Origin: Helicobacter_B zhangjianzhongii
GTDB lineage: Bacteria > Campylobacterota > Campylobacteria > Campylobacterales > Helicobacteraceae
Reading direction: 5' to 3'
NCBI RefSeq assembly: GCF_030249855.1
Contig: NZ_JANURN010000002.1
Span: 186,001 to 250,000, forward strand
DNA: 64,000 nucleotides
Each line of letters begins with the position of its first letter. The first letter of the stretch is position 1. Positions 46,270 through 54,634 of this stretch are shown here, in pieces. Position numbers and translations under genes: made by a program. The notes below the pieces were generated by a model. That model worked only from the letters and a program-made list of their open reading frames with translations, was not told the origin of the DNA and searched no databases.

Positions 46270-47688
46270 CTATTTGACTACGATTGTCTTAACGCCTTGG
46301 CTAGAATACACCAAAAATCGCTTGTTTTTGTCTTTGTATTTATTGAGCGCACGGGCGAAATCACTCGGGCTTTTAATGGCGATTTCTTCAACTTGGGAGA
46401 TGATGTCGCCTTGGGCAAAGCCCGCGTCTTGGGCTTTGGAATTTTCTATGACATTAGTAACAATCACGCCTTGTATATCATCAGGTATCCCATATCGCTG
46501 GCGGATTTGCGGGCTTAGAGGTTCTACGCGCATACCCTTTAGCGCGCTAGATTCTGTGGCACTCTCTGGCAGCTTTTCATCTTGCTTGGCGTTTGCATCT
46601 TTGCGCTCTGCTAGGGTGATTGTGATATTTTGCGTTTTGCCATCGCGCAAGATTGTTAGGGTGATTTTTTGATTAGGCTTGATAGAGCCTATGCGATTGC
46701 GCAAGTCTGCGGCGTTTTTGATAGGCTTGCCATCTACTGCGGTGATGAGATCCCACACAAGTAGCCCTGCATTTTTTGCCGGGGATTTTGGGTCAATGCT
46801 GATGACTACCGCGCCTTTATGCTCGCCATAATTATTGCGCAAATCTTGGCTTATATCCTGTGTGCCTACGCCTAGGTAGCCGCGCGTGATTTTGCCGCTT
46901 TTGACAAGTGAGTCCGCCACTTCACGCACCATATTTGCAGGGATCGCAAAGCCTATGCCGTGATTGCCCCCGGAGCGCGATAGGATAGCGGTATTCATAC
47001 CAATAAGCACACCCCTAGAATCCACCAACGCACCGCCAGAATTCCCCGGGTTTATGGAGGCATCTGTTTGGATAAAGTTTTCATAAGTATTGACTTGGAT
47101 ATTTTTGTTTGTCGCTGAGACTATACCTTGCGTAACGCTCTCTCCCACGCCAAATGGATTCCCGATAGCAAAGACAATATCCCCGATTTTGACATCAGCA
47201 CTATCGCCAAACTTGATAGAGGGCAGATTATTTTTGCTAATGCGGATCACAGCAATATCGCCCTCTTTATCGCTGCCTACAAGCGTGGCGGTGTATTCAT
47301 TAGGGTCATTGGGGATTGTTACGATGATTTTATCCGCGCCATCGATTACATGGTCATTAGTGATGATATAGCCATCAGGAGAGATGATCACACCACTTCC
47401 AAGCGACCGCTCGATGCGGTCTTTGGGGATTTGATTATACATATCGCCGAAAAATTGCTGGAAAAATGGGTCATTAAACATTGGATTAAGATTGGTGGTG
47501 ATTTTTTTCTGCGTGGAGATATTGACGACTGCTTGCGTGGCAGCGGCGATTACATCGTGGTAGGAATACACAGAATTAGCCTCGCCGACAGGATTTATCC
47601 GCTTGGCGATAGCAGGGGCTTGCTTGATTTCATAGGCATAGCTTGATAGGACTAGCAAAGGGACTAGCGCGTAGGAAAGAAATCGCAT
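46270..47688 (-). CDS. htrA: periplasmic serine protease HtrA/DegP
   Basis: Quality-control protease and chaperone; in H. pylori and Campylobacter the secreted form also cleaves E-cadherin. Signal peptide RFLSYALVPLLVLSSYA. Trypsin-like triad: His in YIITNDHVIDGADK, Asp in KEGDIAVIRI, Ser in SINPGNSGGALVDSRG. Two PDZ domains follow (RGYLGVGTQDISQDL... and QGVIVTNVIENSKAQDAGFAQGD). 472 residues, normal. GNHGIGFAIP marks the substrate loop. A VDSRG word after the catalytic serine overlaps a core repeat word. Confidence 0.94.
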   Translation of the reverse strand: MRFLSYALVPLLVLSSYAYEIKQAPAIAKRINPVGEANSVYSYHDVIAAATQAVVNISTQKKITTNLNPMFNDPFFQQFFGDMYNQIPKDRIERSLGSGVIISPDGYIITNDHVIDGADKIIVTIPNDPNEYTATLVGSDKEGDIAVIRISKNNLPSIKFGDSADVKIGDIVFAIGNPFGVGESVTQGIVSATNKNIQVNTYENFIQTDASINPGNSGGALVDSRGVLIGMNTAILSRSGGNHGIGFAIPANMVREVADSLVKSGKITRGYLGVGTQDISQDLRNNYGEHKGAVVISIDPKSPAKNAGLLVWDLITAVDGKPIKNAADLRNRIGSIKPNQKITLTILRDGKTQNITITLAERKDANAKQDEKLPESATESSALKGMRVEPLSPQIRQRYGIPDDIQGVIVTNVIENSKAQDAGFAQGDIISQVEEIAIKSPSDFARALNKYKDKNKRFLVYSSQGVKTIVVK

Positions 47689-47734
47689 AAAAACTCCTTA
47701 AAAGTTATGTAAATGGCGATTATAAAGCCCTAGA

Positions 47735-49546
47735 TTAAATGCTTATTAACTGCGCTTGTCTAGCCCTTAGATCCACCCACACGCGATAGATGGATTCTGG
47801 TGGGATAGAGGCGATCTCAAAGCTACCACTTTGACTTAGCACATAAGGATTGCCTAGCAGCACGCGCGAGAGCTTTGTATCGCGCATATTTTTGCCCTTG
47901 CTTGTTTGTGGATTGCCAAGTAGGGTGATGACTTGTGGGCTTTGTAATGCCCACGCCAAATGCGTAACCCCCGTATCCCCCCCGATCACGCAGTGCATAG
48001 CGTTTAGGACATATTTTAGGGCGTTGAAGTCAAGCGGCGGAAAAAGGCAGGTGTGAAGATTTCTCGCCTCTAGCATAGCTTGGAGGGATAGGGCATTGTG
48101 CTTATGCTCGTGATAGATTAGGCAAAATGTGATTTTCTGTGTGCTTGCTTGCTGCATACGCGTGGCAAGAGCGGCAAATTGCTCTATGGGGTAGGTTTTT
48201 TGCGGGATTGAGGCTTCTAGGACAAATAGCACGCGATAGGTGCTAGACTCTAGGGTGGCTTGTGTGCTTGGGGGGAGGGGGGCTTTGCCCCAGCCAAACC
48301 CACTTTTTGCGTGCTTGGGCGTTGGCTTTTGCGCGCTTTTTGGGGATTCTGCGGCGGGGGCTTGCTCATTACCGCTTAGGTAAATCCCTTCGCCCCCGCC
48401 TTGAAAACCCCAAAAATCATCGCAAAACAAGGGATACCGCTCGCCGCTAGGCGATGTTTCTTTAGAAAATCCTGCCGCCTGCGGCGTAGCTATGCTTTGG
48501 GCGTTAGGGCTAGAATCCTTTGTGGAGTCGCTTAGAGTTGAGGCGTTTTGGGCAGAAAAACTAGAATCCTCGTTTTCACTAGTGGCATTATTTTCTGTCA
48601 TTGCGAGACACTGCGTAGCAGTGGCGTGGCAATCCATAGTTTTTGCGGTAGCAAAAATGGGAGTATCACTAGAATCCGCTTTTTGTAATGTTTGTATTTC
48701 TTGTGCTTTTTGTGCTGTTTTTTCAAAAGTGGATTCTAGGGGGTTGGTATATTTTTGTATGGATTGCCACGCTTTGCGGAGCAAAGCTCGCAATGACAGA
48801 AAATAAGCATTGCTGCTAGAATCCACTTTTTTATTTTCAGTCCGTTTTTCTTCTTCAAGGATTCTAGGAGTTGCGGTGGGGCTTTCAAAAGTGGATTCTA
48901 GGGGTTGGACTTGTTTTGTAAAACCGCTGTGGGATTCTAGGTTTTGCGATGAGAAATCGGGGTTTTTCAAGCGCGCGCAAGGGCGCATACTTGGAGTATG
49001 TAACTGAAGCGCGCGCGCAGAAATCCCCGATTTATCGCGCAAAGCCGAATCCCTCAAACAACACTGATAAATTGCGGCATTGCGCACCAATATATTCTCA
49101 TCATACGCCACCTTCACGCGCCTACTATATAGCACGCTAGCTAGCCCCTCTCGCGCCGAGCTAAAGCTAAAGCCCACAAACTCCCTAGAATCTAGCGCAC
49201 GCCCCACAATGGCAGATTTGATTAGTCCTTGCAAATCTAGCACCACATCAAACCGCCCCAAAGCACGCAAGCTCCGCCAAAGCTCCCTAACGGCACGGAG
49301 TGATTTAAGGCGTTTGATAGGTAGGGCGTGTAGTGTCGTGATCGCTTTATGATGCTCTAATATCCCTGCAAAGCGCGTATCCACAAACCACTCAATACGC
49401 ACTTCATCATATTCCTGCGCCAAAGCGTGATAAAAGTCCATAAGCTTGCTAGCAGATACCACGACATCGCCAAACGATGAGAGCCGCACAATGCCTATGC
49501 GGATAGATTTTGTGGGGGTCTTGCTTGCTTGTGTGAGCTGCTCCAT
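47735..49546 (-). CDS. waaC: LPS heptosyltransferase I with ~250-residue in-frame repeat insertion
   Basis: Adds the first heptose to Kdo in the LPS/LOS inner core (GT9). The N-domain starts RIGIVRLSSFGDVVVSASKL, with IEWFVDTRFAGILEHH and FDVVLDLQGLIKSAIVGRAL. The C-domain has YRVLFVLEASIPQKTYPIEQFAAL and CVIGGDTGVTHLAWAL...TLLGNP. It is 603 residues against about 340 usually; the excess, residues about 177-429, sits exactly between the two Rossmann domains and is made of module words (LESTF, KVDSSSN, MDCHATATQCLAMT, GFQGGGEGIYLSGNEQ). Both domains look intact, so the enzyme may be active with a long linker. It is 3 bp from pyrC. Confidence 0.9.
   Translation of the reverse strand: MEQLTQASKTPTKSIRIGIVRLSSFGDVVVSASKLMDFYHALAQEYDEVRIEWFVDTRFAGILEHHKAITTLHALPIKRLKSLRAVRELWRSLRALGRFDVVLDLQGLIKSAIVGRALDSREFVGFSFSSAREGLASVLYSRRVKVAYDENILVRNAAIYQCCLRDSALRDKSGISARALQLHTPSMRPCARLKNPDFSSQNLESHSGFTKQVQPLESTFESPTATPRILEEEKRTENKKVDSSSNAYFLSLRALLRKAWQSIQKYTNPLESTFEKTAQKAQEIQTLQKADSSDTPIFATAKTMDCHATATQCLAMTENNATSENEDSSFSAQNASTLSDSTKDSSPNAQSIATPQAAGFSKETSPSGERYPLFCDDFWGFQGGGEGIYLSGNEQAPAAESPKSAQKPTPKHAKSGFGWGKAPLPPSTQATLESSTYRVLFVLEASIPQKTYPIEQFAALATRMQQASTQKITFCLIYHEHKHNALSLQAMLEARNLHTCLFPPLDFNALKYVLNAMHCVIGGDTGVTHLAWALQSPQVITLLGNPQTSKGKNMRDTKLSRVLLGNPYVLSQSGSFEIASIPPESIYRVWVDLRARQAQLISI
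48260..49015 (-). repeat. in-frame repeat block in waaC
   Basis: About 750 bp holding an F module (about 48330-48490; stems GGCGGGGGC/GCCCCCGCC, TTACC/GGTAA and TCGCC/GGCGA), then B modules (48599-48640, stem CACTGC/GCAGTG; 48755-48800, stem CTTTGC/GCAAAG). Core words lie at about 48730, 48810 and 48885, with a truncated D-module end. It closes with a GCGCGCGC-rich palindrome at about 48972-49025. The minus frame has no stop. Confidence 0.85.
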
Positions 49547-49549
49547 ATC

Positions 49550-50626
49550 TTATGCCTTGCTCTCTATCTCTCTCCACGCGATCATCTCGCCTGCACGCAA
49601 GGGCGTTAGATTAGAATCTAGCACGCGGATAGATTCTGGGATTTTGTAGGGGGCTTGCTCTAGGGTGATTAGCTTAGGATTGTCCTCCCACGCCTGCGCT
49701 GCTTGCACCCAGCAAGCAAGATCATAGATTTTCATCGCATTATCGCTCACAAAGGCTTGGAGATTGTGCAGGGCATTATGCTTGTGAAATAGCTCTGCAA
49801 GCTGGGGCAAAAGCCCCACCGCGCTAAAAATCCCTGCCGCGCCCTTTTGCTTGGCTTCTAGGCTATGGGGCGCAGAGTCTGAGCCAAAGCACACTTTGCT
49901 ATGCGCATTTAGGGCTAGATCTAGCAGGGCTTGCTTGTCTTTGGGTGTTTTTAGCACAGGCTTGCAGAAGTGATGATGACAGAGTGCGCCGCCTGCTAGA
50001 TTGCTAAGATCTAGGGTGATATGGTGCAAAGTCAAGGTCGCATAGAGATTATCATACTCCTCTAGAAGTGGGATCGTGCGGTGATCGCTTATATGCTCTA
50101 TGATGATTTTGAGATTAGGGAAGCGTGTGGCAAGCTCTCTAAATATCGCGCCAAACTCCATCTCTCGCTCCAGCACAAAGCCCCCGCTCTCGCCGTGGAT
50201 ACAAAGGATTATGCCAAGCTCTTGTGCCGCGCTAAAAATTTCATACGATTTGCTATCTAGCACTTGGGCTATGCCATTATCGCTATTTGTGGTGGCACCC
50301 TTGGGATAGAGCTTTAGGAGCTTGAAGCCGTGCTTGGCACAGGATTCTAGCTCTTGTGGGGTGAGTGAGTCGCTCAAATACAGCGCACAAAGTGGCTCAA
50401 AGGATTCTAGCGGCTGCTTATGTGCTTTAGCATAGCTATGGATAGAATCTTTAATTGCTTGCTTGTAGGCTTGTGCCTTGTGTAAGGAATCTATGGGGGG
50501 CGTTAGATTTGGCATTATCACCGCCGCGGCAAAGCTTTTAGCACTAAAGGGCGTAACGACATCAAGCAGCGCGCCATCGCGTAAATGCAAGTGCATATCA
50601 AGGGGATTTTTTAGTGTGATTTGCAT
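49550..50626 (-). CDS. pyrC: dihydroorotase
   Basis: Zinc enzyme closing carbamoyl-aspartate to dihydroorotate in pyrimidine synthesis. The N-terminal NPLDMHLHLRDGALL gives the HxH metal pair plus the substrate Arg. Further ligands lie in GESGG and IIEHISDHRT, and the catalytic Asp in VCFGSDSAPH. 358 residues; class II-like PyrC. It heads a block shared with H. pylori (pyrC, tonB-like, fliO-like, fliN, nth). Confidence 0.94.
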   Translation of the reverse strand: MQITLKNPLDMHLHLRDGALLDVVTPFSAKSFAAAVIMPNLTPPIDSLHKAQAYKQAIKDSIHSYAKAHKQPLESFEPLCALYLSDSLTPQELESCAKHGFKLLKLYPKGATTNSDNGIAQVLDSKSYEIFSAAQELGIILCIHGESGGFVLEREMEFGAIFRELATRFPNLKIIIEHISDHRTIPLLEEYDNLYATLTLHHITLDLSNLAGGALCHHHFCKPVLKTPKDKQALLDLALNAHSKVCFGSDSAPHSLEAKQKGAAGIFSAVGLLPQLAELFHKHNALHNLQAFVSDNAMKIYDLACWVQAAQAWEDNPKLITLEQAPYKIPESIRVLDSNLTPLRAGEMIAWREIESKA

Positions 50627-50635
50627 AGTAGCTCC

Positions 50636-51454
50636 TTAACGATAAATAGTATAGGTGATGTGGAAGCGGATAAGCGTGCGCTGCTTAGGTCGCGGATAGT
50701 CCTTATAGGCGATTTCTATGGTTTTTTGCGAGTTTTTATCTAGTAGCACAAAGCCCGAGCTAAGAAGCAGCTTCAATCCTTGTATATCACCATTTGGTAG
50801 CAAGTAGAATTCTATCGCATTCTCGCCGGATTGGTTGAGATATGCGGCGGTGTTTGGGTAGGTTAAGTAGCGTTGTGTGATGCGTGCTATCTCGCGCAAA
50901 TTGCTTGTGATGAAATCTCGCTCTGCACTGCCTAGATCCCCCCACTCATCGCCATAGAGCTTGTCAATATCGCGCCTCGTTTGGCGGTCAAGCCCTTTGT
51001 CTTGCTCAAGTGATGGACGCGATTGCGTGCTTTGGTTTGCTGGGGAGAAAAATTGCAAGTTTTTGGGATCGTAAGTGGTATGTGGTAAAGGAGTTTGAGA
51101 GTCTAGGGGCTTTGGCTGCTTGGGGTTGCTTTGTGTGCTTGGGGTGGTGGCTTGGCTTGGCTTGGTGGGGGGGTATGGGCTTTGGGCGGTGTCTTTGCTT
51201 GCTAGGGTGGGAGGTGGTGCGCCGGGGGTATTTGCACTTTTATCAAGGCTTGTGCCGCGCTTTAGGATAAGTAGGTTTTCTGTGTCGATTTTGCGGAGTT
51301 TGGGGGTTTTGAAAAAATGCGCATAAAGCCACCAGCTGATAAAAATCACAAACAAGTGCGCGCTTAAAGCGATCGCTAGGCTTACATAAAAGCGCGTTTG
51401 GCTGCTTGTATCAAGCGAGATAGGCGATTTATAGATGGGGGGTAGATTCATCAT
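50636..51454 (-). CDS. TonB-like energy transducer
   Basis: A TonB-family protein of about 272 residues. A cytoplasmic N-terminus precedes one membrane helix (YVSLAIALSAHLFVIFISWW). A Pro/Ser/Thr/Gln-rich periplasm-spanning linker (PGAPPPTLASKDTAQSPYPP...) follows, then a C-terminal domain with ENAIEFYLLPNGDIQGLKLLLSSGFVLLDKNS, the TonB/TolA-type fold. It couples the proton gradient to outer-membrane receptors. The ATG overlaps the fliO-like stop (ATGA). No exbBD adjacent. A G7 run in the linker might allow slippage; not obviously a switch. Confidence 0.75.
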   Translation of the reverse strand: MMNLPPIYKSPISLDTSSQTRFYVSLAIALSAHLFVIFISWWLYAHFFKTPKLRKIDTENLLILKRGTSLDKSANTPGAPPPTLASKDTAQSPYPPTKPSQATTPSTQSNPKQPKPLDSQTPLPHTTYDPKNLQFFSPANQSTQSRPSLEQDKGLDRQTRRDIDKLYGDEWGDLGSAERDFITSNLREIARITQRYLTYPNTAAYLNQSGENAIEFYLLPNGDIQGLKLLLSSGFVLLDKNSQKTIEIAYKDYPRPKQRTLIRFHITYTIYR

Positions 51455-52374
51455 TTTGCATTGTTGAGTGTGCTCCAAAACTTCTCATCAAATGCTTTGA
51501 CATCGCCTATCCTTTGTGGCTTGGCTTGGGGGGAGTTGCTGGTGGTGTGCGTTTGTTTGGGGATTTTATCAAGCAAGACATTGCCTTTATCACCTAAAAG
51601 CACCATATAGAAATACTCTTTAGCCTCGATGATGATGACTTTGTTTTTAGGGTCGATTTGGCTTTGTGAGACGACTTTGAGCGAGTCATTAAGCCCTGAG
51701 CGTCTGCGTATTTGCTTGCGGATATAGAGTAATACCACAAGGATAAGCAAAAAGCTTGCGATGATATACCAATACTTCTGTATATCCATATCCTGCGTGC
51801 TTAAGCTTAGCTTGCTTGTATCAAGCAAGGGGGCGGAGGTGGATTCTAGGGATTCTAGGGCTTTGGCGTTTGCGGTGTCTTTGTCTTGCGGGGTGCTTTG
51901 TGTGCTTGAAGGCTTTTGAAATACTTCATTGATAGGCGTTGGCTTTAGCGTGGTGGGGGTATTTAGCAGAGAATCCACAATCCCAGAATCCGCGGTAAAA
52001 AAGCTTAGGCGCAGGGTGTTTTTGTCTTTGGAAATGCTTGGCTTGACATAGTAGGGCTTGCGCGATTCTACGCTGAAGTAGAGATTGTTGTTTTTGGGGA
52101 TAATCTCAAGCTTTTTTATCGGCGAGTTTTGGAAGCTCCTAGTTACTTTGCTGCCGCTTGTGATTTGCGAGATCATAGTCATTTTTTGCGTGCTTTTGCC
52201 ATTAGGCACGCTTGCTGTGCCTACCTCACCGCTAAAGGCAGAATCCAGCAGCAAAAGCACATCAAGCTTATCTTGCTCGGGGTAAGTTTGGATCTGCTTG
52301 AGCGTAGCTGCACCACAAATATGCGCAACTACCATAAGCATAGCAAGCGTGTGTTGGATACCTAGCTTTTTCAT
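51451..52374 (-). CDS. FliO-like flagellar export protein with periplasmic N-domain
   Basis: About 307 residues: signal-like N-terminus (KKLGIQHTLAMLMVVAHICGA) and a periplasmic beta-rich region resembling an AMIN domain (KLDVLLLLDSAFSGEV, RKPYYVKPSISKDKNTLRLSFF). One membrane helix (YWYIIASFLLILVVLLYIRK) and a short cytosolic domain with NKVIIIEAKEYFYMVLLGDKGNVLLDKI follow, matching the FliO pattern. Position directly after fliN fits an epsilonproteobacterial FliO, which stabilises FliP of the flagellar export gate. ATG 52374 was chosen because the longer frame overlaps fliN. The name is inferred from context. Confidence 0.62.
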   Translation of the reverse strand: MKKLGIQHTLAMLMVVAHICGAATLKQIQTYPEQDKLDVLLLLDSAFSGEVGTASVPNGKSTQKMTMISQITSGSKVTRSFQNSPIKKLEIIPKNNNLYFSVESRKPYYVKPSISKDKNTLRLSFFTADSGIVDSLLNTPTTLKPTPINEVFQKPSSTQSTPQDKDTANAKALESLESTSAPLLDTSKLSLSTQDMDIQKYWYIIASFLLILVVLLYIRKQIRRRSGLNDSLKVVSQSQIDPKNKVIIIEAKEYFYMVLLGDKGNVLLDKIPKQTHTTSNSPQAKPQRIGDVKAFDEKFWSTLNNAK

Positions 52375-52381
52375 CGGTGGG

Positions 52382-52747
52382 TTAGTCGTAGGGATTTGTG
52401 CGTGCGATGTAATACACAATCGCATTAGAATCCAAAATTTCATTTAAACGGATAGCAAGCGATCGCTCATAGACCATCACCTCGCCTTTGCCGATGATCC
52501 TGCCATTGACAAAGACATCGATACTCTCTCCTGCGGGCTTTTGCAGATCGATAATCGAGCCTTTTTCAAACTTCAAAATCTCTGCCAAAGGGATTTTAGA
52601 AGAGCCTAGCTCCGCGGTAAAAACTACGCCCATATCAAGCAAGCCGCCGTAATTTTCCATCATATCTTCAAGATAGGAGGCAAGCTCTATTTCTTCTGGG
52701 GTATGGGCTTTTTGCTTATCGAGTATGGAGTTGGGTCGATCTGCCAT
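52382..52747 (-). CDS. fliN: flagellar motor switch protein FliN
   Basis: C-ring component of about 121 residues. The surface presentation (SpoA) domain is recognisable: LDMGVVFTAELGSSKIPLAEILKFEKGSIIDLQKPAGESIDVFVNGRIIGKGEVMVYERSLAIRLNEIL. The ATG follows AAGGAACG-like sequence. Just downstream is the FliO-like gene; upstream a CheX-like gene, consistent with a motor/chemotaxis operon. Confidence 0.95.
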   Translation of the reverse strand: MADRPNSILDKQKAHTPEEIELASYLEDMMENYGGLLDMGVVFTAELGSSKIPLAEILKFEKGSIIDLQKPAGESIDVFVNGRIIGKGEVMVYERSLAIRLNEILDSNAIVYYIARTNPYD

Positions 52748-52773
52748 AAGCGTTCCTTAAAGAGTTGTTGTCG

Positions 52774-53184
52774 CTATGATTTATTACTGCGTAGAAAAAT
52801 ACTGCAATGCCCCAAGCCTTGCAAGCGGAAGTGGATACCTTGATCGTAGTTTTTTATCACGCGGATTCCTAGGAATTCTGGGGTGGAGATGTTGAAGCTT
52901 GTATTGCGCTTTTGGGCGATGACTTTGGCGTGTCCTACGGTGAGATTAGCAAGCTCTCGCGCCATATCTTCTAGCGCGTCATCACTAGGAGTGCTATCAT
53001 CTAAAAAGTGCAGGCACATTGTTTTTAAAAAAGGCTTATTAAACACAAGCAAGACATTTGTGCCTCTGCCAATCATTTCAATCGAAGTGAGATAGCCCTT
53101 TTTAAGCGGGATAATAGACTCTTCTACCTCGACACTGATAGAATCTTTAATAACTTCAAAAAAACTCTCTTTGATCACTTCCAT
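52774..53184 (-). CDS. CheX-like chemotaxis protein
   Basis: A 136-residue protein with the CheX/CheC-type single domain: VEESIIPLKKGYLTSIEMIGRG, VLLVFNKPFLKTMC, and the helix DALEDMARELANLTVGHAKV, in which E and N match the 'E..N...g.ak' phosphatase signature. CheX proteins dephosphorylate CheY-P. Activity here is inferred. It is 27 bp upstream of fliN and 27 bp downstream of nth. Confidence 0.75.
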   Translation of the reverse strand: MEVIKESFFEVIKDSISVEVEESIIPLKKGYLTSIEMIGRGTNVLLVFNKPFLKTMCLHFLDDSTPSDDALEDMARELANLTVGHAKVIAQKRNTSFNISTPEFLGIRVIKNYDQGIHFRLQGLGHCSIFLRSNKS

Positions 53185-53210
53185 ACCGCACCAGCCTTTG
53201 ACTTTTATTA

Positions 53211-53903
53211 TTATTGTAGCGTAATTTTGGCTTTAGGCTTAGGTTTCTTGCGTGTTTTGTCCTTGTGGCAGAATTCTTGCACGAAGCATTGTGAGCATTG
53301 GGGCTTGATCGCCTTGCAGATATAGCGACCAAATAGCACAAAAGCTTGGTGCAAGTTTGATAGCTCGGTAACAAACACTCTCTGCAAATCTTGCTCGGTT
53401 TTTTCTGGGGTTTTGGCATTGCTTAAGGCTAGGCGGTGAGAGACGCGGAATACATGGGTATCGACAGCCATTACATTTGCCTGGCAGTATTCTAGCAGCA
53501 CGACATTGGCGGTTTTCTGCCCTACGCCTGCTAGGGATTTTAGCTCTGCTTGAGTGGTGGGGATCTTGCCTTGAAAATGCTCTAGGACTTGCTGTGCCAT
53601 TTGGTGTAAATGCTTGGCTTTGTTGTTGAAAAATGAAATGCTTTTGATGAGATCTTTGATCTCTGCAATATCGGCTTGTGCTAGTGCCTGCACGCTGGGA
53701 TAGCGCGCGAAAAATGCGGGCGTTACGAGATTGACACGCTTATCGGTGCATTGGGCAGAGAGCATTACACACACAAGCAGCTCATACATATTGCGATAGT
53801 TTAGCTCTGTTTTTGCCTGTGGATAATGCGCGAGAAATCGCGCCTTGATCTCGGCGATTTGGGATTTTGTCCTGCGTGGCTTGGGTATTGTAGCTTTGCT
53901 CAT
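53211..53903 (-). CDS. nth: endonuclease III
   Basis: DNA glycosylase/AP lyase removing oxidised pyrimidines. The helix-hairpin-helix KSLAGVGQKTANVVLLEY carries the catalytic Lys, followed by the catalytic Asp in VMAVDTHVFRVSHRL. The 4Fe-4S loop is CKAIKPQCSQCFVQEFC, with four cysteines. ATG 53903 after AAGGAG gives 230 residues; the ORF start at 53930 lacks a ribosome site. This is the last ordinary gene before the CRISPR locus and points away from it. Confidence 0.95.
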   Translation of the reverse strand: MSKATIPKPRRTKSQIAEIKARFLAHYPQAKTELNYRNMYELLVCVMLSAQCTDKRVNLVTPAFFARYPSVQALAQADIAEIKDLIKSISFFNNKAKHLHQMAQQVLEHFQGKIPTTQAELKSLAGVGQKTANVVLLEYCQANVMAVDTHVFRVSHRLALSNAKTPEKTEQDLQRVFVTELSNLHQAFVLFGRYICKAIKPQCSQCFVQEFCHKDKTRKKPKPKAKITLQ

Positions 53904-53968
53904 AAAAACTCCTTGGGTATGCAAATGCATTGTAGCAAAATGGCTTAGGTTTGTAATGTAAGCTTTTT

Positions 53969-54003
53969 GTTTTAGCTCCTTTTTAAACTGCCGTGTGTAG
54001 AAT
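53969..54003 (+). repeat. degenerate CRISPR repeat R0
   Basis: 35 bases that align to the 36-base CRISPR repeat: GTTTTAG then CTCC instead of TCCC, the identical TTTTTAAACTGCC, then GTGTG-TAGAAT instead of TTATGGTAGAAT. It lies 631 bp before repeat 1, on the same strand. The TAGAAT end is kept, but a one-base deletion moves the upstream TG out of the extended -10 register. Its -10 could start transcription about 50 bases before the next gene. Confidence 0.85.
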
Positions 54004-54060
54004 GAGAAAGCTATACAATGCTTTAAAATCGGTTAATAAACAATACTTAGGAGCGTAGAA

Positions 54061-54630
54061 ATGGAATTGATTGTAAATGGTGGAAAAGGTGTAAGCAATG
54101 AGAATGTCAAGGGCTTTTTAGATAGCTTAGGCGAGCAGTTAGGGCGTATTGACAAGAGCGATTTACCAGAGGCGTTACAAGACTTTGTAATAGAGTTTGG
54201 AGATGGGCAGCACGATGGGCAGTATATGTATAAGCTAATAGCAGGCAATGCAGAGCTAGAAAATGTCGGCACAGAGCAAGAGCTAACTTACTACAACAAA
54301 GAGACAAGCGGCGTGGTAAGCAAGGTAAATATCAACGCAGAGAACACAAGCGATGCGCTAGGTTTAGCTTTGTTTGTGGGAATCTTTGGCAAGGTGTTTG
54401 AATCGGTAGAGAATCCCATCGAGCTAGTAGATAGCATAGTGGAGAATACAATAGATATAAAAGATTATAGCGGCAATAAGTATGCGCTACTACTTGCAGG
54501 AGATTTGCGATATGGCGCGATTGTAAATTACATTTTCACAAGCAACTCTTTTGTGAATGTATTAAAAGATAAAGCTAAGTTTATATATAATGTTATGAAA
54601 ATTGCTATGGAATCATCAGCAAGAGTATAG
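54061..54630 (+). CDS. unrecognised acidic 189-aa protein encoded inside the CRISPR locus
   Basis: No family recognised. The product is soluble-looking and acidic (by hand count 28 Asp+Glu against about 16 Lys+Arg), with a helical N-terminus (SNENVKGFLDSLGEQLGRID), a polar middle rich in Asn/Glu, and hydrophobic segments LALFVGIFGKVFESV and YGAIVNYIFTS. AGGAG lies 7 bp before the ATG. The gene fills the interval between degenerate repeat R0 and repeat 1, and its stop is only 4 bp before repeat 1, so without a terminator its mRNA continues into the array. Possibilities are a Cas9 regulator, an anti-CRISPR, a toxin-like addiction gene, or an unrelated passenger; none is proven. Confidence 0.75.
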   Translation: MELIVNGGKGVSNENVKGFLDSLGEQLGRIDKSDLPEALQDFVIEFGDGQHDGQYMYKLIAGNAELENVGTEQELTYYNKETSGVVSKVNINAENTSDALGLALFVGIFGKVFESVENPIELVDSIVENTIDIKDYSGNKYALLLAGDLRYGAIVNYIFTSNSFVNVLKDKAKFIYNVMKIAMESSARV

Positions 54631-54634
54631 ATTT

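Noticed and set aside
51167..51173. G7 run in the tonB-like gene as a phase-variation switch
   Set aside because: Seven bases is short for slippage, and the frame is intact on both sides; no evidence of a split gene.
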